A stretch of DNA of 64,000 nucleotides from Nocardioides flavus (ex Wang et al. 2016) (GTDB lineage: Bacteria > Actinomycetota > Actinomycetes > Propionibacteriales > Nocardioidaceae): contig NZ_BNAD01000008.1 of the NCBI RefSeq assembly GCF_014653115.1, positions 81,312 through 145,311 on the forward strand, read 5' to 3'. Shown here piece by piece: positions 54,385-63,987 of the stretch (position 1 is the stretch's first letter; each line of letters opens with the position of its first letter). The position numbers and the translations under genes are program-made. The notes under the pieces are model-generated. The model did not search any database. It saw only the letters and a list, made by a program, of their open reading frames with translations, and was not told the DNA's origin.

Positions 54385-57300
54385 CTAGGCAACCCCGGCG
54401 CGGGCCATCACCTTGCGGATGCGCTGGTCGCTGACCTTCTCCCGGGTGCCGAGCTGCTGGGCGAACAGCGACACGCGGTACTCCTCGAGCATCCAGCGCG
54501 CCTCGCGCAGGTGCTGCGGCACCGGCTGCCCCTCGGGGAGCGCGGCGACGGCGTGCAGCCACGCCTCCTGGAGCCCGGAGAGCTGGTCCATCAGCTGGCG
54601 GTCGCGGGCGACCTGCTGGTCGAGGCGCTCGCGACGGACGGTGACGGCGGCGAGGTAGCGGGCGAGGTCGCGGAGCCGCGCCGGACCCGCCTCCCCCACG
54701 AACCCGGGGGACATCAGCCGGGCGACCTGGGCCCGCATGTCGGTCAGGGCGGGCAGCGTCATCAGGTCGGCGCGCCCGGAGATGGCCTTGTCGCACGCGC
54801 GCCAGGCCTCCAGCACCCGCATCACGTCGTGCACGGCGGAGCTCGTGCCGGCGGTGACGGCGGCACGGGCCGCGGCGACCACCTCGTCGTACGCCGCCTC
54901 GTCCCGCACGACCGCGTGCGCGTCGACGACCTCGCCGACGATGCCGGCGCGCACGTCCTCGAGCAGGTCGGCGACCGAGGCGTACGGCGACCCGACGAGC
55001 GCCAGCTTGGCCCGCTGGTCGAGCCCGGCGGCCGCGAGCACGTCGTCCACCGGCTGCGCGGGTCCGAGCGCGAGCAGCACCAGGCGGCGTACGCCGAGAC
55101 GGTGGTGGGCGGCGGCCTCCTCGGCGGTCGCGAGCACCTGCAGCCCGACCGTGGCCCCCTCGTCGACGAGCGCGGGGAAGCCGCGGACCTCGTGCCCGGC
55201 GCGACGCTGCACGAAGGACTCCTCGACGGCGCCGAAGGTCCAGGCGGTCTGCCCGGTCGCCGTGACGCCGGAGTCGGAGGCGACGTCGGCCATCGCCTGC
55301 TCGAAGGTCGGCCGCAGCGGCTCCTTGAGCGCGTCGAGGTCCTTGCCGCGACCGGCCTCGCCGCCCTCCTCGGTCACGACCCGGTAGGTCGGCCGCAGGT
55401 GGGCGGGCACCTTGGACCAGTCCCACGCGTCGCGGTCGATGACCAGGCTGCGGGTGCTGCGGGCGAAGCGCTCCAGCGCGTCGAGCAGCGGCTCGGCGCC
55501 CGGCGGGGTCGTCTCGAGGAACTCGCGCGCGGTGTTGGGCGCCGGCACCATCGCCACGCGCAGGTGCTTGGGCAGCGAGCGGATCAGCTCGGTGACCAGC
55601 TCCTCGCGCAGCCCGGGCACGAGCCAGGAGAAGTCGTCGGCCTCGACGCGGTTGAGGGTCGCGACGGGGACGTCGATGGTGAGGCCGTCGTCGGCCGCCC
55701 CGGGCTCGAAGTGGTAGCTGATCGGGAAGGTCAGCCCCGTGTCGGCGCCGTCCGAGAGCCACTGGGTGGGGAAGTCCTGGGCGCGCACCTCCTCGGCGGT
55801 GCCGTGGGTGAGCATCTCGGGATCGAAGGTGAGCAGGTCGGGCTTCTTCTGACGAGCCCGCTTCCACCACTGGTCGAAGTGCTGGCCGCTGACCACGTCG
55901 GTGCCCACGCGGGCGTCGTAGAAGTCGAAGAGCGTCTCCTCGTCGACCACGATGTCGCGGCGCCGGGCGCGGTGCTCGAGCTCCTCGGCCTCCTCGAGGA
56001 GGCGGGCGTTCTCGGCGAGGAACCGGTGCCGGGAGTCCCACTCGCGCTGCACCAGGGCGTGGCGGATGAACAGCTCGCGGGCCAGCGCCGGGTCGACCTT
56101 GCCGTACGACACCAGCCGGTCCGCGACCAGCGGCACGCCGTACAGCGTGACCCGCTCGCGGGCCATCACCGCGGCGCGCTTGCGGGACCAGTGCGGCTCG
56201 GAGTAGGTCCGCTTGACCAGGTGGGCGCCCAGCCGCTCGGCCCACTCGGGCTTGATCGCCGCGTTCTGACGGGCCCACAGGCGGGACGTCTCGACCAGCT
56301 CGGCGCTCATCAGGAAGTCGGGGTTGCGGCCCTTCAGCACGCTCCCGGGGAAGATCGCGAAGCGGGCGTTGCGGGCACCGACGTACTCGCGCATCGGCTT
56401 GCGCTCCCCCGGCCGCGCCTTCCGCTGTCCTGAGCCTGTCGAAGGGTCGCGCTCCTCGAGGGCTCCGACGTGGCTCAGCAGACCGGAGAGCAGGGCCTGG
56501 TGGATGCCGTCCTCGTCAGGCGTGTCGGAGGGGTGGCCGACCTCGAGCTTCATCTCCTTGCACACCTGCCGCAGCTGGGACTCGTAGTCCTGCCACTCGC
56601 GGATGCGCAGGTAGTTGAGGTGCTCGCGCTTGCACATGCGCCGGAAGGCGCTCGAGGACAGCTCGCGCTGCTGCTGCTTGAGGTGGCGCCAGAGGTTGAG
56701 CCAGGTGAGGAAGTCGCTGGTCTCGTGCTTGAAGCGCGCGTGGAGCTGGTCGGCCTGCGCCCGCTGCTCCTCGGAGCGCTCGCGCGGGTCCTGGATCGAC
56801 AGCGCCGCAGCGATGACGAGCACGTCGCGCAGGCAGCCGAGGCGCTCGGCCTCGAGGATCATCCGGCCCAGCCGCGGGTCGATCGGGAGCCGGGCCAGGC
56901 GCTTGCCGACGCTGGTCAGCCGTACGCCCGGCCGGTCGGTCGCCGTCCCCAGCGCGCCGAGCTCCTCGAGCAGGTCGGTGCCGGCCTTGACGTTGCGCCG
57001 GTCGGGCGGCTCGACGAACGGGAAGCGGGCGATGTCGCCGAGCCGGAGCGAGGCCATCTGCAGGATGACGCTGGCGAGGTTGGTGCGCAGGATCTCGGGG
57101 TCGGTGAACTCCGGGCGCGCCTCGAAGTCCTCCTCGGAGTAGAGCCGGATCGCGATGCCCTCGGCGACACGACCGCAGCGCCCCGAACGCTGGTTGGCCG
57201 AGGCCTGGCTGATCGGCTCGATGGGCAGCCGCTGCACCTTGGTGCGTACGGAGTAGCGGCTGATCCGCGCGACGCCGGTGTCGACGACGTACCTGATCCC

Positions 57301-58203
57301 GGGCACCGTCAGGGACGTCTCGGCGACGTTGGTGGCGAGCACGACCCGGCGCACGAGCGAGGAGTGGCTGGAGAAGACCTTGTGCTGGTCGGCGGCGCTG
57401 AGGCGCGAGTAGAGCGGCACGATCTCGAGCCGGTCGCTCTTCAACGCCTCGAAGGCGTCCGCGGTGTCGCGGATCTCGCGCTCGCCGGGCAGGAAGACGA
57501 GCACGTCGCCGGGGCCCTCGGCCGACAGCTCGCGCACCGCGTCGAGGATGGCCTCGGTCTGGTCGCGCTGGACCGGCTCGCCCTCCTCGTCGCTCTCCGG
57601 GAGCTCGAGCAGGGGTCGGTAGCGGACCTCGACGGGGTACGTACGCCCCGACACCTCGACCACAGGGGCCCTGAAGTGGGCGGCGAAGCGGTCCACGTCG
57701 ATCGTCGCGCTGGTGATGATCACCTTGAGGTCGGGCCGGCGCGGGAGCAGGCGCTTGAGGTAGCCGAGCAGGAAGTCGATGTTGAGGCTGCGCTCGTGGG
57801 CCTCGTCGATGATGATCGTGTCGTACTTGCGCAGGTCGCGGTCGCGCTGGAGCTCGGCGAGCAGGATGCCGTCGGTCATCAGCTTGACCCGGCTGGCCCG
57901 GCTGGTGCGGTCGGTGAAGCGGACCTGGTAGCCCACGACGTCGCCGAGCTCGGTGCCGAGCTCCTCGGCGATCCGCTCCGCCACCGACCTCGCCGCGATC
58001 CGGCGTGGCTGGGTGTGCCCGATGAGCTTGTCGGTGCCGCGCCCCAGCTCGAGGCAGATCTTGGGGAGCTGGGTGGTCTTCCCCGACCCGGTCTCGCCGG
58101 CGACGATGACGACCTGGTGGTCGCGGATGGCGGCGGCGATGTCCTCGCGGCGCGCGGAGACCGGGAGCTCCGGCGGGTAGGTGATCTTCACAACGAGCGA
58201 CAT
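54385..58203 (-). CDS. hrpA: ATP-dependent RNA helicase HrpA
   Basis: A 1272-residue DEAH helicase. GETGSGKTT (motif I) is near residue 36, DEAHERSL (II) near 127, and QRSGRCGRV (VI) near 340; ratchet and OB domains, then the long HrpA C-terminal DUF3418 region, follow. The start at ATG 58203 is chosen over 58221 because MSLVVKITYPPELP matches the family opening. A repeat-derived DPSTGSGQ segment is embedded near residue 586. The protein acts in mRNA processing and ribosome rescue in other bacteria. Confidence 0.93.
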   Translation of the reverse strand: MSLVVKITYPPELPVSARREDIAAAIRDHQVVIVAGETGSGKTTQLPKICLELGRGTDKLIGHTQPRRIAARSVAERIAEELGTELGDVVGYQVRFTDRTSRASRVKLMTDGILLAELQRDRDLRKYDTIIIDEAHERSLNIDFLLGYLKRLLPRRPDLKVIITSATIDVDRFAAHFRAPVVEVSGRTYPVEVRYRPLLELPESDEEGEPVQRDQTEAILDAVRELSAEGPGDVLVFLPGEREIRDTADAFEALKSDRLEIVPLYSRLSAADQHKVFSSHSSLVRRVVLATNVAETSLTVPGIRYVVDTGVARISRYSVRTKVQRLPIEPISQASANQRSGRCGRVAEGIAIRLYSEEDFEARPEFTDPEILRTNLASVILQMASLRLGDIARFPFVEPPDRRNVKAGTDLLEELGALGTATDRPGVRLTSVGKRLARLPIDPRLGRMILEAERLGCLRDVLVIAAALSIQDPRERSEEQRAQADQLHARFKHETSDFLTWLNLWRHLKQQQRELSSSAFRRMCKREHLNYLRIREWQDYESQLRQVCKEMKLEVGHPSDTPDEDGIHQALLSGLLSHVGALEERDPSTGSGQRKARPGERKPMREYVGARNARFAIFPGSVLKGRNPDFLMSAELVETSRLWARQNAAIKPEWAERLGAHLVKRTYSEPHWSRKRAAVMARERVTLYGVPLVADRLVSYGKVDPALARELFIRHALVQREWDSRHRFLAENARLLEEAEELEHRARRRDIVVDEETLFDFYDARVGTDVVSGQHFDQWWKRARQKKPDLLTFDPEMLTHGTAEEVRAQDFPTQWLSDGADTGLTFPISYHFEPGAADDGLTIDVPVATLNRVEADDFSWLVPGLREELVTELIRSLPKHLRVAMVPAPNTAREFLETTPPGAEPLLDALERFARSTRSLVIDRDAWDWSKVPAHLRPTYRVVTEEGGEAGRGKDLDALKEPLRPTFEQAMADVASDSGVTATGQTAWTFGAVEESFVQRRAGHEVRGFPALVDEGATVGLQVLATAEEAAAHHRLGVRRLVLLALGPAQPVDDVLAAAGLDQRAKLALVGSPYASVADLLEDVRAGIVGEVVDAHAVVRDEAAYDEVVAAARAAVTAGTSSAVHDVMRVLEAWRACDKAISGRADLMTLPALTDMRAQVARLMSPGFVGEAGPARLRDLARYLAAVTVRRERLDQQVARDRQLMDQLSGLQEAWLHAVAALPEGQPVPQHLREARWMLEEYRVSLFAQQLGTREKVSDQRIRKVMARAGVA
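56425..56448 (-). repeat. Dispersed repeat inside hrpA
   Basis: CTGTCCTGAGCCTGTCGAAG with the following GGTC is a widespread bacterial repeat (read as DPSTGSGQ on the minus strand). It adds eight residues to HrpA between GALEER and KARPGERKP, in frame. Such insertions usually fall in surface loops. Confidence 0.8.
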
Positions 58204-58268
58204 TCTCGCCCACGGCGGCAACCGGTTTGGCGGCGCCGCCCCCGTGACCGGGGACTACCGTGGCCGCC

Positions 58269-59105
58269 ATGAGCCTGACCAGCGTCGCCGACAAGGTCGT
58301 CGTCATCACCGGCGCGGGGTTCGGCATCGGCCGCGCCCTGGCCCTCCGGTGCGCTCGCGACGGCGCGGTCCTCGCGCTCTCCGACTGGGACGCGGTCGGG
58401 CTCGCCGAGACCGTACGGCTCGTCGAGCGGGCCGGCACCCGGGTGAAGGTCCGCCACGACGTGGTCGACGTCTCCGACCGGGCCGCCGTCGCGGCCTGGG
58501 CAGCCGGCGTCGCGGAGGAGCACGGTCGGGTCAACCTCGTCGTCAACAACGCCGGGGTCACCGCCACCGGCGACTTCACCGACCTGACCTACGAGGACCT
58601 CGACTGGATCGTCGGGATCAACTTCTGGGGCGTCGTCCACGGCTCCAAGGAGTTCCTCCCCCACCTCATCGCCAGCGGCGACGGCGCCCTGGTCAACATC
58701 TCCTCGCTGTTCGGGCTGGTCTCGGTGCCCGGCCAGTCGGCCTACAACGCCACCAAGTACGCCGTGCGCGGGCTGACCGAGGCCATCCGCGAGGAGATGC
58801 TCGTCGCCGGCCACCCGGTGACCGTCACGTGCGTGCACCCCGGCGGCATCCGTACGGGCATCAGCCGCCACGGACGCAAGGCCGCCGGGCTCGACGCCGC
58901 GGGCATCGACGCGCTCTTCGATCAGAAGCTGGCCCGGATGTCGCCCGACCGGGCCGCGGAGATCATCCTCGACGGCGCGCTCGCCGGGAAGGCCCGCGTG
59001 CTCGTCGGTCTCGACGCCCACGTCATCCACCACGCCGCCAGGCTCCTCGGGGCTCGCTACCAGGACGTCGTCGCCCGGGTCGCCTCGCGCCTCCCCGTCC
59101 GCTGA
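58269..59105 (+). CDS. Short-chain dehydrogenase/reductase
   Basis: A 278-residue classical SDR. TGAGFGIG binds NAD(P), NNAG is at residue 93, and Ser145/Tyr159/Lys163 form the catalytic triad (YNATK). Start at ATG 58269; GTG 58260 is also in frame. It is divergent from hrpA. Substrate unknown. Confidence 0.9.
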   Translation: MSLTSVADKVVVITGAGFGIGRALALRCARDGAVLALSDWDAVGLAETVRLVERAGTRVKVRHDVVDVSDRAAVAAWAAGVAEEHGRVNLVVNNAGVTATGDFTDLTYEDLDWIVGINFWGVVHGSKEFLPHLIASGDGALVNISSLFGLVSVPGQSAYNATKYAVRGLTEAIREEMLVAGHPVTVTCVHPGGIRTGISRHGRKAAGLDAAGIDALFDQKLARMSPDRAAEIILDGALAGKARVLVGLDAHVIHHAARLLGARYQDVVARVASRLPVR

Positions 59106-59107
59106 CC

Positions 59108-59157
59108 GGGCACGAAGTGCCCGCTCGGCGGTCCTGACGGGCACGGAGTGCCCGCTC
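59108..59157 (+). repeat. Two REP-like units between SDR and DUF402
   Basis: GGGCACGAAGTGCCCGCTC at 59108-59126 and a near copy at 59136-59157 match the outer arms of the palindromic element at 21376-21482. Each is a GGGCAC/GTGCCC hairpin with a 3-nt loop. They are in direct orientation here. Confidence 0.75.
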
Positions 59158-59172
59158 GCCTAGGTTGGGAGC

Positions 59173-59742
59173 ATGGAGCCCGGGACCCAGATCCGCTGCG
59201 AGATGACGAAGTGGGGCGAGCGCCCGCACTGGCAGTTCGCCGGGATCTACCTCGGTGCGGACCGGCACGGCGACTGGGTGGGGTTCCCCCAGGGCACCCA
59301 CAACCAGCGGCCCGGGTACGAGTTCCACTCCGAGGTCGACTGCGTGACGCTGGTACCGGCGCACGGGTGGTACGCAGCGACGTTCCACGCTCCCGGCATC
59401 TGGTGCGACCTCTACATCGACGTCGCCACGCCCGGCCGCTGGGACGGCACGGTGCTGCGCGCGGTGGACCTGGACCTCGACGTGATCCGGATGTCGCCGG
59501 AGCCGCCGACCTTCGTCGGATCGGCTCCGCAGAACCGGGCCGCCGGGCCCGGCGAGGTCTTCGTCGACGACGAGGACGAGTTCGCCGAGCACCAGGTCGC
59601 GTTCGGCTACCCCGCGGACATCGTCGGCAGTGCGCAGGCCTCCTGCGACGAGCTCGTCAGGGCCGTGCGCGCCGGACTGGCTCCGTACGACGGCACGCAC
59701 CAGCGGTGGCTCGCCGAGCTCAGTCGGCTGACTGCTTCCTGA
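59173..59742 (+). CDS. DUF402 family protein (FomD-like)
   Basis: A 189-residue protein of the DUF402/FomD type. HWQFAGIYLGADRHGDWVGFPQGT and CDLYIDVATPGRWDGTVLRAVDLDLDVI are the family blocks; Asp/Tyr residues of the second bind metal in relatives that hydrolyse nucleotide diphosphates. Its 3' end overlaps the convergent transporter gene by 23 bp. Exact activity is unknown. Confidence 0.82.
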   Translation: MEPGTQIRCEMTKWGERPHWQFAGIYLGADRHGDWVGFPQGTHNQRPGYEFHSEVDCVTLVPAHGWYAATFHAPGIWCDLYIDVATPGRWDGTVLRAVDLDLDVIRMSPEPPTFVGSAPQNRAAGPGEVFVDDEDEFAEHQVAFGYPADIVGSAQASCDELVRAVRAGLAPYDGTHQRWLAELSRLTAS

Positions 59743-61132
59743 GCTCGCGCCGCTCGGCGCGGGTCATCGCGCGGAACGGTCCGACCAGGCGCGGCCCGGC
59801 CAGGCGGCTCTCGAGCTTGCGCGCCTCGCGCTTGAGCGGCTGCGCGACGTACTCGCCGAGGATCACGCCGGAGGCGAGCGCGATCGCGACCGAGATCGCG
59901 GTCATCAGCGCGAGGATGCCCTGGGAGACGAAGAACCCGCCGTCGGCCAGGAACGTCAGGCCGCGGTAGATCGACAGGCCCGGCAGGAAGGGCACGATCG
60001 CCGGCACCGCGACGACCAGCGGAGGCACGCGCACGCGTCCGGCGACGGCGTAGGCGACGAGGCCGATGAAGAACGCGGCCGCGCCCGCGGCAGCCGCCCG
60101 GCCGAAGCCGGCCACCGTCACCGCCTGCGAGATGCCCGCGGCGATCGCGGTGATGAGCGCGATCGGCGCCACGGCGCGGCGTGGGGCGTACGACGCGACG
60201 CTGAAGGCGGCCGCCGCCACCGCCGCGCCGAGCAGCACGCCCGGCAGGTCGGAGATGCCGTACGCCCCGGGCACGAGCTGGCCGAGCTCGAGGCCGATGC
60301 CGTTGGCGACCGAGATGCCCAGCGCGACTCCGGCGATGATGCCGGCGGTCGCCATCATCGCCTCGATGAGACGTGCGCTCGAGGTCAGGTAGAAGCCGGT
60401 CAGCGCGTCCTGCACCGCGCCCATCAGGCCGATGCCCGCCAGCAGCATGATGATGTTGGCGGTGACGACGAGCGAGGGGTCGACCTCGATCGGGGTGGCG
60501 GCGACGGCCGCCGCGAGGAGGGTGGCGATCGCGCCGCCGGCGACCTGGAGGTAGAAGAACGGCAGCCGTCGTCGCGCCAGCACCAGCTGCACCCGGTCGA
60601 TCAGCGCGGCCGCGACCGCGGCCACCATCGAGACGACCGGCCCGCCGCCGAGGAACACGCCCACCGACGCGGCCATCACCATCCAGGCGACGGTCACCGC
60701 CCAGCGGGGGAAGGCGTGACCGAGGGACACGATCGTGGCCATGCGTGAGCGGGCCAGGTAGAGGTCGGCCCGGTCGGTGAGCACGTCGCGCACGAGGTGG
60801 TCGACCGCGGTCAGGTCCTCGTAGTCGATGTCGCGCTGCTGGACGTGGCGCATCATCAGCGTCGGCACGTCGTCGACGGAGCGCTGGTGACTCATCGACA
60901 GGGCCGTGAAGGTCACGTCGATCTCGGCATGGCGCAGGCCGAGGTGGTCGGCGACCGACCGCATGGTCGCGGTGACGTCGGCGGCACCCGCTCCCGACGA
61001 GAGCAGCATCTCGCCGATCCGCAGGCACAGGTCCATCGTCAGGTGGACCTCGCGGGCCCGCTCCGCCTGCTCCTCGGCGTCCTTCTCGGCGTCCTTCTCG
61101 CGGTCCTTCCCGGTGTCCTCGTGCTGGTCCAC
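59720..61132 (-). CDS. Threonine/serine exporter family protein (ThrE-like)
   Basis: A 470-residue membrane protein with a cytoplasmic N-terminal domain (MDLCLRIGEMLLSSGAGAADVTATM...) and about ten hydrophobic segments from residue 130. This matches DUF1212/ThrE exporters, here as a single fused chain. The first 30 residues are Asp/Glu/Lys rich. Substrate is inferred from family. Confidence 0.85.
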   Translation of the reverse strand: MDQHEDTGKDREKDAEKDAEEQAERAREVHLTMDLCLRIGEMLLSSGAGAADVTATMRSVADHLGLRHAEIDVTFTALSMSHQRSVDDVPTLMMRHVQQRDIDYEDLTAVDHLVRDVLTDRADLYLARSRMATIVSLGHAFPRWAVTVAWMVMAASVGVFLGGGPVVSMVAAVAAALIDRVQLVLARRRLPFFYLQVAGGAIATLLAAAVAATPIEVDPSLVVTANIIMLLAGIGLMGAVQDALTGFYLTSSARLIEAMMATAGIIAGVALGISVANGIGLELGQLVPGAYGISDLPGVLLGAAVAAAAFSVASYAPRRAVAPIALITAIAAGISQAVTVAGFGRAAAAGAAAFFIGLVAYAVAGRVRVPPLVVAVPAIVPFLPGLSIYRGLTFLADGGFFVSQGILALMTAISVAIALASGVILGEYVAQPLKREARKLESRLAGPRLVGPFRAMTRAERRELRKQSAD

Positions 61133-61211
61133 CGGGCCATGGTGGCACCGGCCCGATCCGTTCCGTCACAGGGGTGAGCCCCGGCGGGGGGTGCCTCCCT
61201 AGACTCGAGCC

Positions 61212-62345
61212 ATGCGCATCGACTTCCACGCGTCGCCGGCGCCCACGCTCGGCGTGGAGTGGGAGTTCGCGCTCGTCGACCGCACCACCCGCGACCTCGT
61301 CAGCCTCGCCTCCGAGGTGCACGAGCTGGCCGGCGGCCGCCTGGAGGAGCCCGAGCGGCTCCACAAGGAGCTGCTGCGCAACACGGTCGAGGTCGTCACC
61401 GGGATCTGCGACACCGTCGGCGAGGCCGTCGTCGACCTGCGCGACACCCTCGCGGTCGTCGCGCCGGCCGCTGCGGAGCTCGGCGTCGACCTCCTCGGCG
61501 CAGGCTCGCACCCCTTCGCCGACTGGTCCCACCAGCAGCTCACCGAGGGCCACCGCTACGCCGAGCTGATCAACCGCACCCAGTGGTGGGGGCGCCAGAT
61601 GCTGATCTGGGGCGTGCACGTGCACGTCGGGATGCCCGAGCGCGACCGGGTGATGCCGGTGCTGGCGTCGATGCTCACGACCTACCCCCACCTCCTCGCC
61701 CTGTCCGCGAGCTCGCCGATCTGGGCAGGCCAGGACACCGGGTACGCCTCCAACCGCGCGCTGATGTTCCAGCAGCTGCCGACCGCGGGGCTCCCGTTCA
61801 CCTTCGACACGTGGGCCGAGTTCGAGCAGTGCATCGACGACCAGACCACGACGGGGGTCATCGACTCGATGGCCGACGTGCGCTGGGACCTGCGTCCCGC
61901 GCCACACCTCGGGACGCTCGAGCACCGCGTCTGCGACGGCATGTCCGACCTCGGCGAGCTCGCCGCCCTCACCGCGCTGGTCCACTGCCTCGTGGTCGAC
62001 CTCGACACCCGCCTGGCGGCCGGCGAGGACCTGCCGACGATGCCGCCGTGGCACGTGCAGGAGAACAAGTGGCGCGCCGCGCGCTACGGCCTCGACGCGA
62101 TCGTGATCGTCGACGACCGCAACCGTGAGCGCCTGGTCACCGACGACCTCCACGACCTGCTCGAGCGACTCTCCCCCGTCGCCAAGCGCCTCGACTGCGA
62201 GGCCGAGCTGCGCACCGTCGCCGACATCCCAACCCGCGGCGCGTCGTACCAGCGCCAGCGCGCGGTGGCCAAGGAGTCGGGCGGCGACCTGGTCGCGGTG
62301 GTCGACGCCCTCGTGGCCGAGCTGGGCCACTCGCTGCGAGGCTGA
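61212..62345 (+). CDS. Carboxylate-amine ligase, YbdK type (glutamate-cysteine ligase-like)
   Basis: A 377-residue GCS2-family enzyme. GVEWEFALVDRTTRDL starts the glutamate/ATP site; GAGSHPFADWSHQQLTEGHRYAEL and WGVHVHVGMPERDRVMPVL follow. YbdK proteins have weak glutamate-cysteine ligase activity; actinobacteria make mycothiol, so another amide product is possible. ATG 61212. Confidence 0.88.
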   Translation: MRIDFHASPAPTLGVEWEFALVDRTTRDLVSLASEVHELAGGRLEEPERLHKELLRNTVEVVTGICDTVGEAVVDLRDTLAVVAPAAAELGVDLLGAGSHPFADWSHQQLTEGHRYAELINRTQWWGRQMLIWGVHVHVGMPERDRVMPVLASMLTTYPHLLALSASSPIWAGQDTGYASNRALMFQQLPTAGLPFTFDTWAEFEQCIDDQTTTGVIDSMADVRWDLRPAPHLGTLEHRVCDGMSDLGELAALTALVHCLVVDLDTRLAAGEDLPTMPPWHVQENKWRAARYGLDAIVIVDDRNRERLVTDDLHDLLERLSPVAKRLDCEAELRTVADIPTRGASYQRQRAVAKESGGDLVAVVDALVAELGHSLRG

Positions 62346-62450
62346 GACGGTCCGGTCGCGGGACGCCTCCTTGTGGCCGTCGTGCCCCAGACGAGAGGAT
62401 GCCCGGGCGTCCTCGCCGCGGGGGCGGGGGCCGACGCGAGGAGAAGACCT

Positions 62451-63857
62451 GTGGTCAACCTGATCGACCCGACTGCGACCGGGTTCCTCCTCGCCGAGAG
62501 CCGCAACATGCCGATGCACGTCGGCGGGCTCCAGCTGTTCGAGAAGCCTGCCGGCGCCGGTCGCGGCTACGTCCGCGAGATGTACGAGCAGATGCGCGAC
62601 GTCGAGCAGGTCGCGCCGCTCTTCCTCAAGCACCCGCACCGCTCCGCGCGTACGGGCGGGCAGCTCGTGTGGGTGCCCGACGAGCAGTTCGACATCGAGC
62701 ACCACGTGCGCCACAGCGCGCTGCCGAAGCCCGGCCGCATCCGCGAGCTGCTCGAGCTCTGCTCGCGCCTGCACAGCACGCGGCTGGCCTGGGAGCGGCC
62801 GCTGTGGGAGGCCACCGTCATCGAGGGCCTGCGCGACGGCCGGGTCGCGATGTACACTAAGACCCACCACGCGCTCGTCGACGGCGTCTCCGCGATGCGG
62901 CTCCTCGCGAGCGTCCTGTCGACCAACCCCGACGAGCGCGACATGCCCGCCCCGTGGGCGGTGCGGCCCCGCACTCGGCGCGAGGAGCCGCCGGCAGACG
63001 ACGGCGCCTCGCTCGCCGACGTCTCGGCCGCCACCGTCCGTACGGCCCTCGCCCTCGCGGCCGAGGCCGCCGGGATGCCCGGCGCGCTCGTCCGTACGCT
63101 CAACAAGAGCGTGCGCAACGAGACCTCGGCGCTGTCGCTCTACGCCCCCCGCACGATGATCAACCAGAACATCACCGGCTCGCGTCGCTTCGCCGCGCAG
63201 GACTGGCCGATCGAGCGGCTGCGCGGGGTGGGCAAGGCCACCGGTACGACCATCAACGACGTCGTCCTGGCGATGGTCAGCGGCGCGATGCGGACCTACC
63301 TGCTCGACCTCGACGCGCTGCCGGAGACGACGCTGATCTCGATGGTGCCGGTCGGGCTCAACGCGAAGCAGTCGCAGCTGGCCTCCGCCGACGGCGGCAA
63401 CGCGGTCGGCTCGGTGATGGTGCAGCTCGGCACCCACCTGCCCGACCCGGCCGACCGGCTCGCGGCCATCCACCGCTCGATGCAGGACGGCAAGCGGAGC
63501 CTGTCGGCGATGACCCCGGCGCAGATCCTGGCGATGAGCGCGCTCGGCCAGGCGCCGGCGATCCTGGGGCCGATCTTCCGGATGCAGGGCATCGTGCGCC
63601 CGCCCTACAACCTGATCGTCAGCAACGTCCCCGGGCCGCGGACGACCCACTACTGGAACGGCGCGAAGCTCACCGGCACCTATCCCCTGTCGATCCCGAT
63701 CAACGGCATGGCGCTCAACATCACCTGCACGTCCTACGACGGCAAGATGTGCTTCGGCCTCACCGGCTGCCGGCGTACGGTCCCCCGCCTCCAGGTGCTC
63801 CTGCAGTACCTCGACGACGAGCTGAAGGCCCTCGAGCGGGCTGCCGGGGTCCGCTGA
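62451..63857 (+). CDS. Wax ester synthase/diacylglycerol acyltransferase (WS/DGAT)
   Basis: A 468-residue acyltransferase. HHALVDG (His139, His140, Asp144) is the catalytic motif. The C-terminal PFAM domain has LIVSNVPGPRTTHYWNGAKL. GTG 62451 is chosen for its AGGAG site 8 nt upstream. It makes triacylglycerol or wax esters for storage, common in actinobacteria. Confidence 0.92.
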   Translation: MVNLIDPTATGFLLAESRNMPMHVGGLQLFEKPAGAGRGYVREMYEQMRDVEQVAPLFLKHPHRSARTGGQLVWVPDEQFDIEHHVRHSALPKPGRIRELLELCSRLHSTRLAWERPLWEATVIEGLRDGRVAMYTKTHHALVDGVSAMRLLASVLSTNPDERDMPAPWAVRPRTRREEPPADDGASLADVSAATVRTALALAAEAAGMPGALVRTLNKSVRNETSALSLYAPRTMINQNITGSRRFAAQDWPIERLRGVGKATGTTINDVVLAMVSGAMRTYLLDLDALPETTLISMVPVGLNAKQSQLASADGGNAVGSVMVQLGTHLPDPADRLAAIHRSMQDGKRSLSAMTPAQILAMSALGQAPAILGPIFRMQGIVRPPYNLIVSNVPGPRTTHYWNGAKLTGTYPLSIPINGMALNITCTSYDGKMCFGLTGCRRTVPRLQVLLQYLDDELKALERAAGVR

Positions 63858-63987
63858 CGGGATCACCGGTTACCCGGCTCTCCTGACACATCTGTGGGTA
63901 GGTGAGCGCGCCTGTCGTGGCGGCACGCCGCTCCCTGCCTAGGTTTCTGAGCTGTCGAAGAACAGGAACCGGTGACAGGAGAACGGC

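Noticed and set aside
59607..63866. A very long minus-strand open frame (1,419 codons) across the YbdK and WS/DGAT genes
   Set aside because: It is opposite clearly recognised genes with intact motifs; such long shadows are normal in very GC-rich DNA. Only 59720-61132 on this strand is coding, and in another frame.
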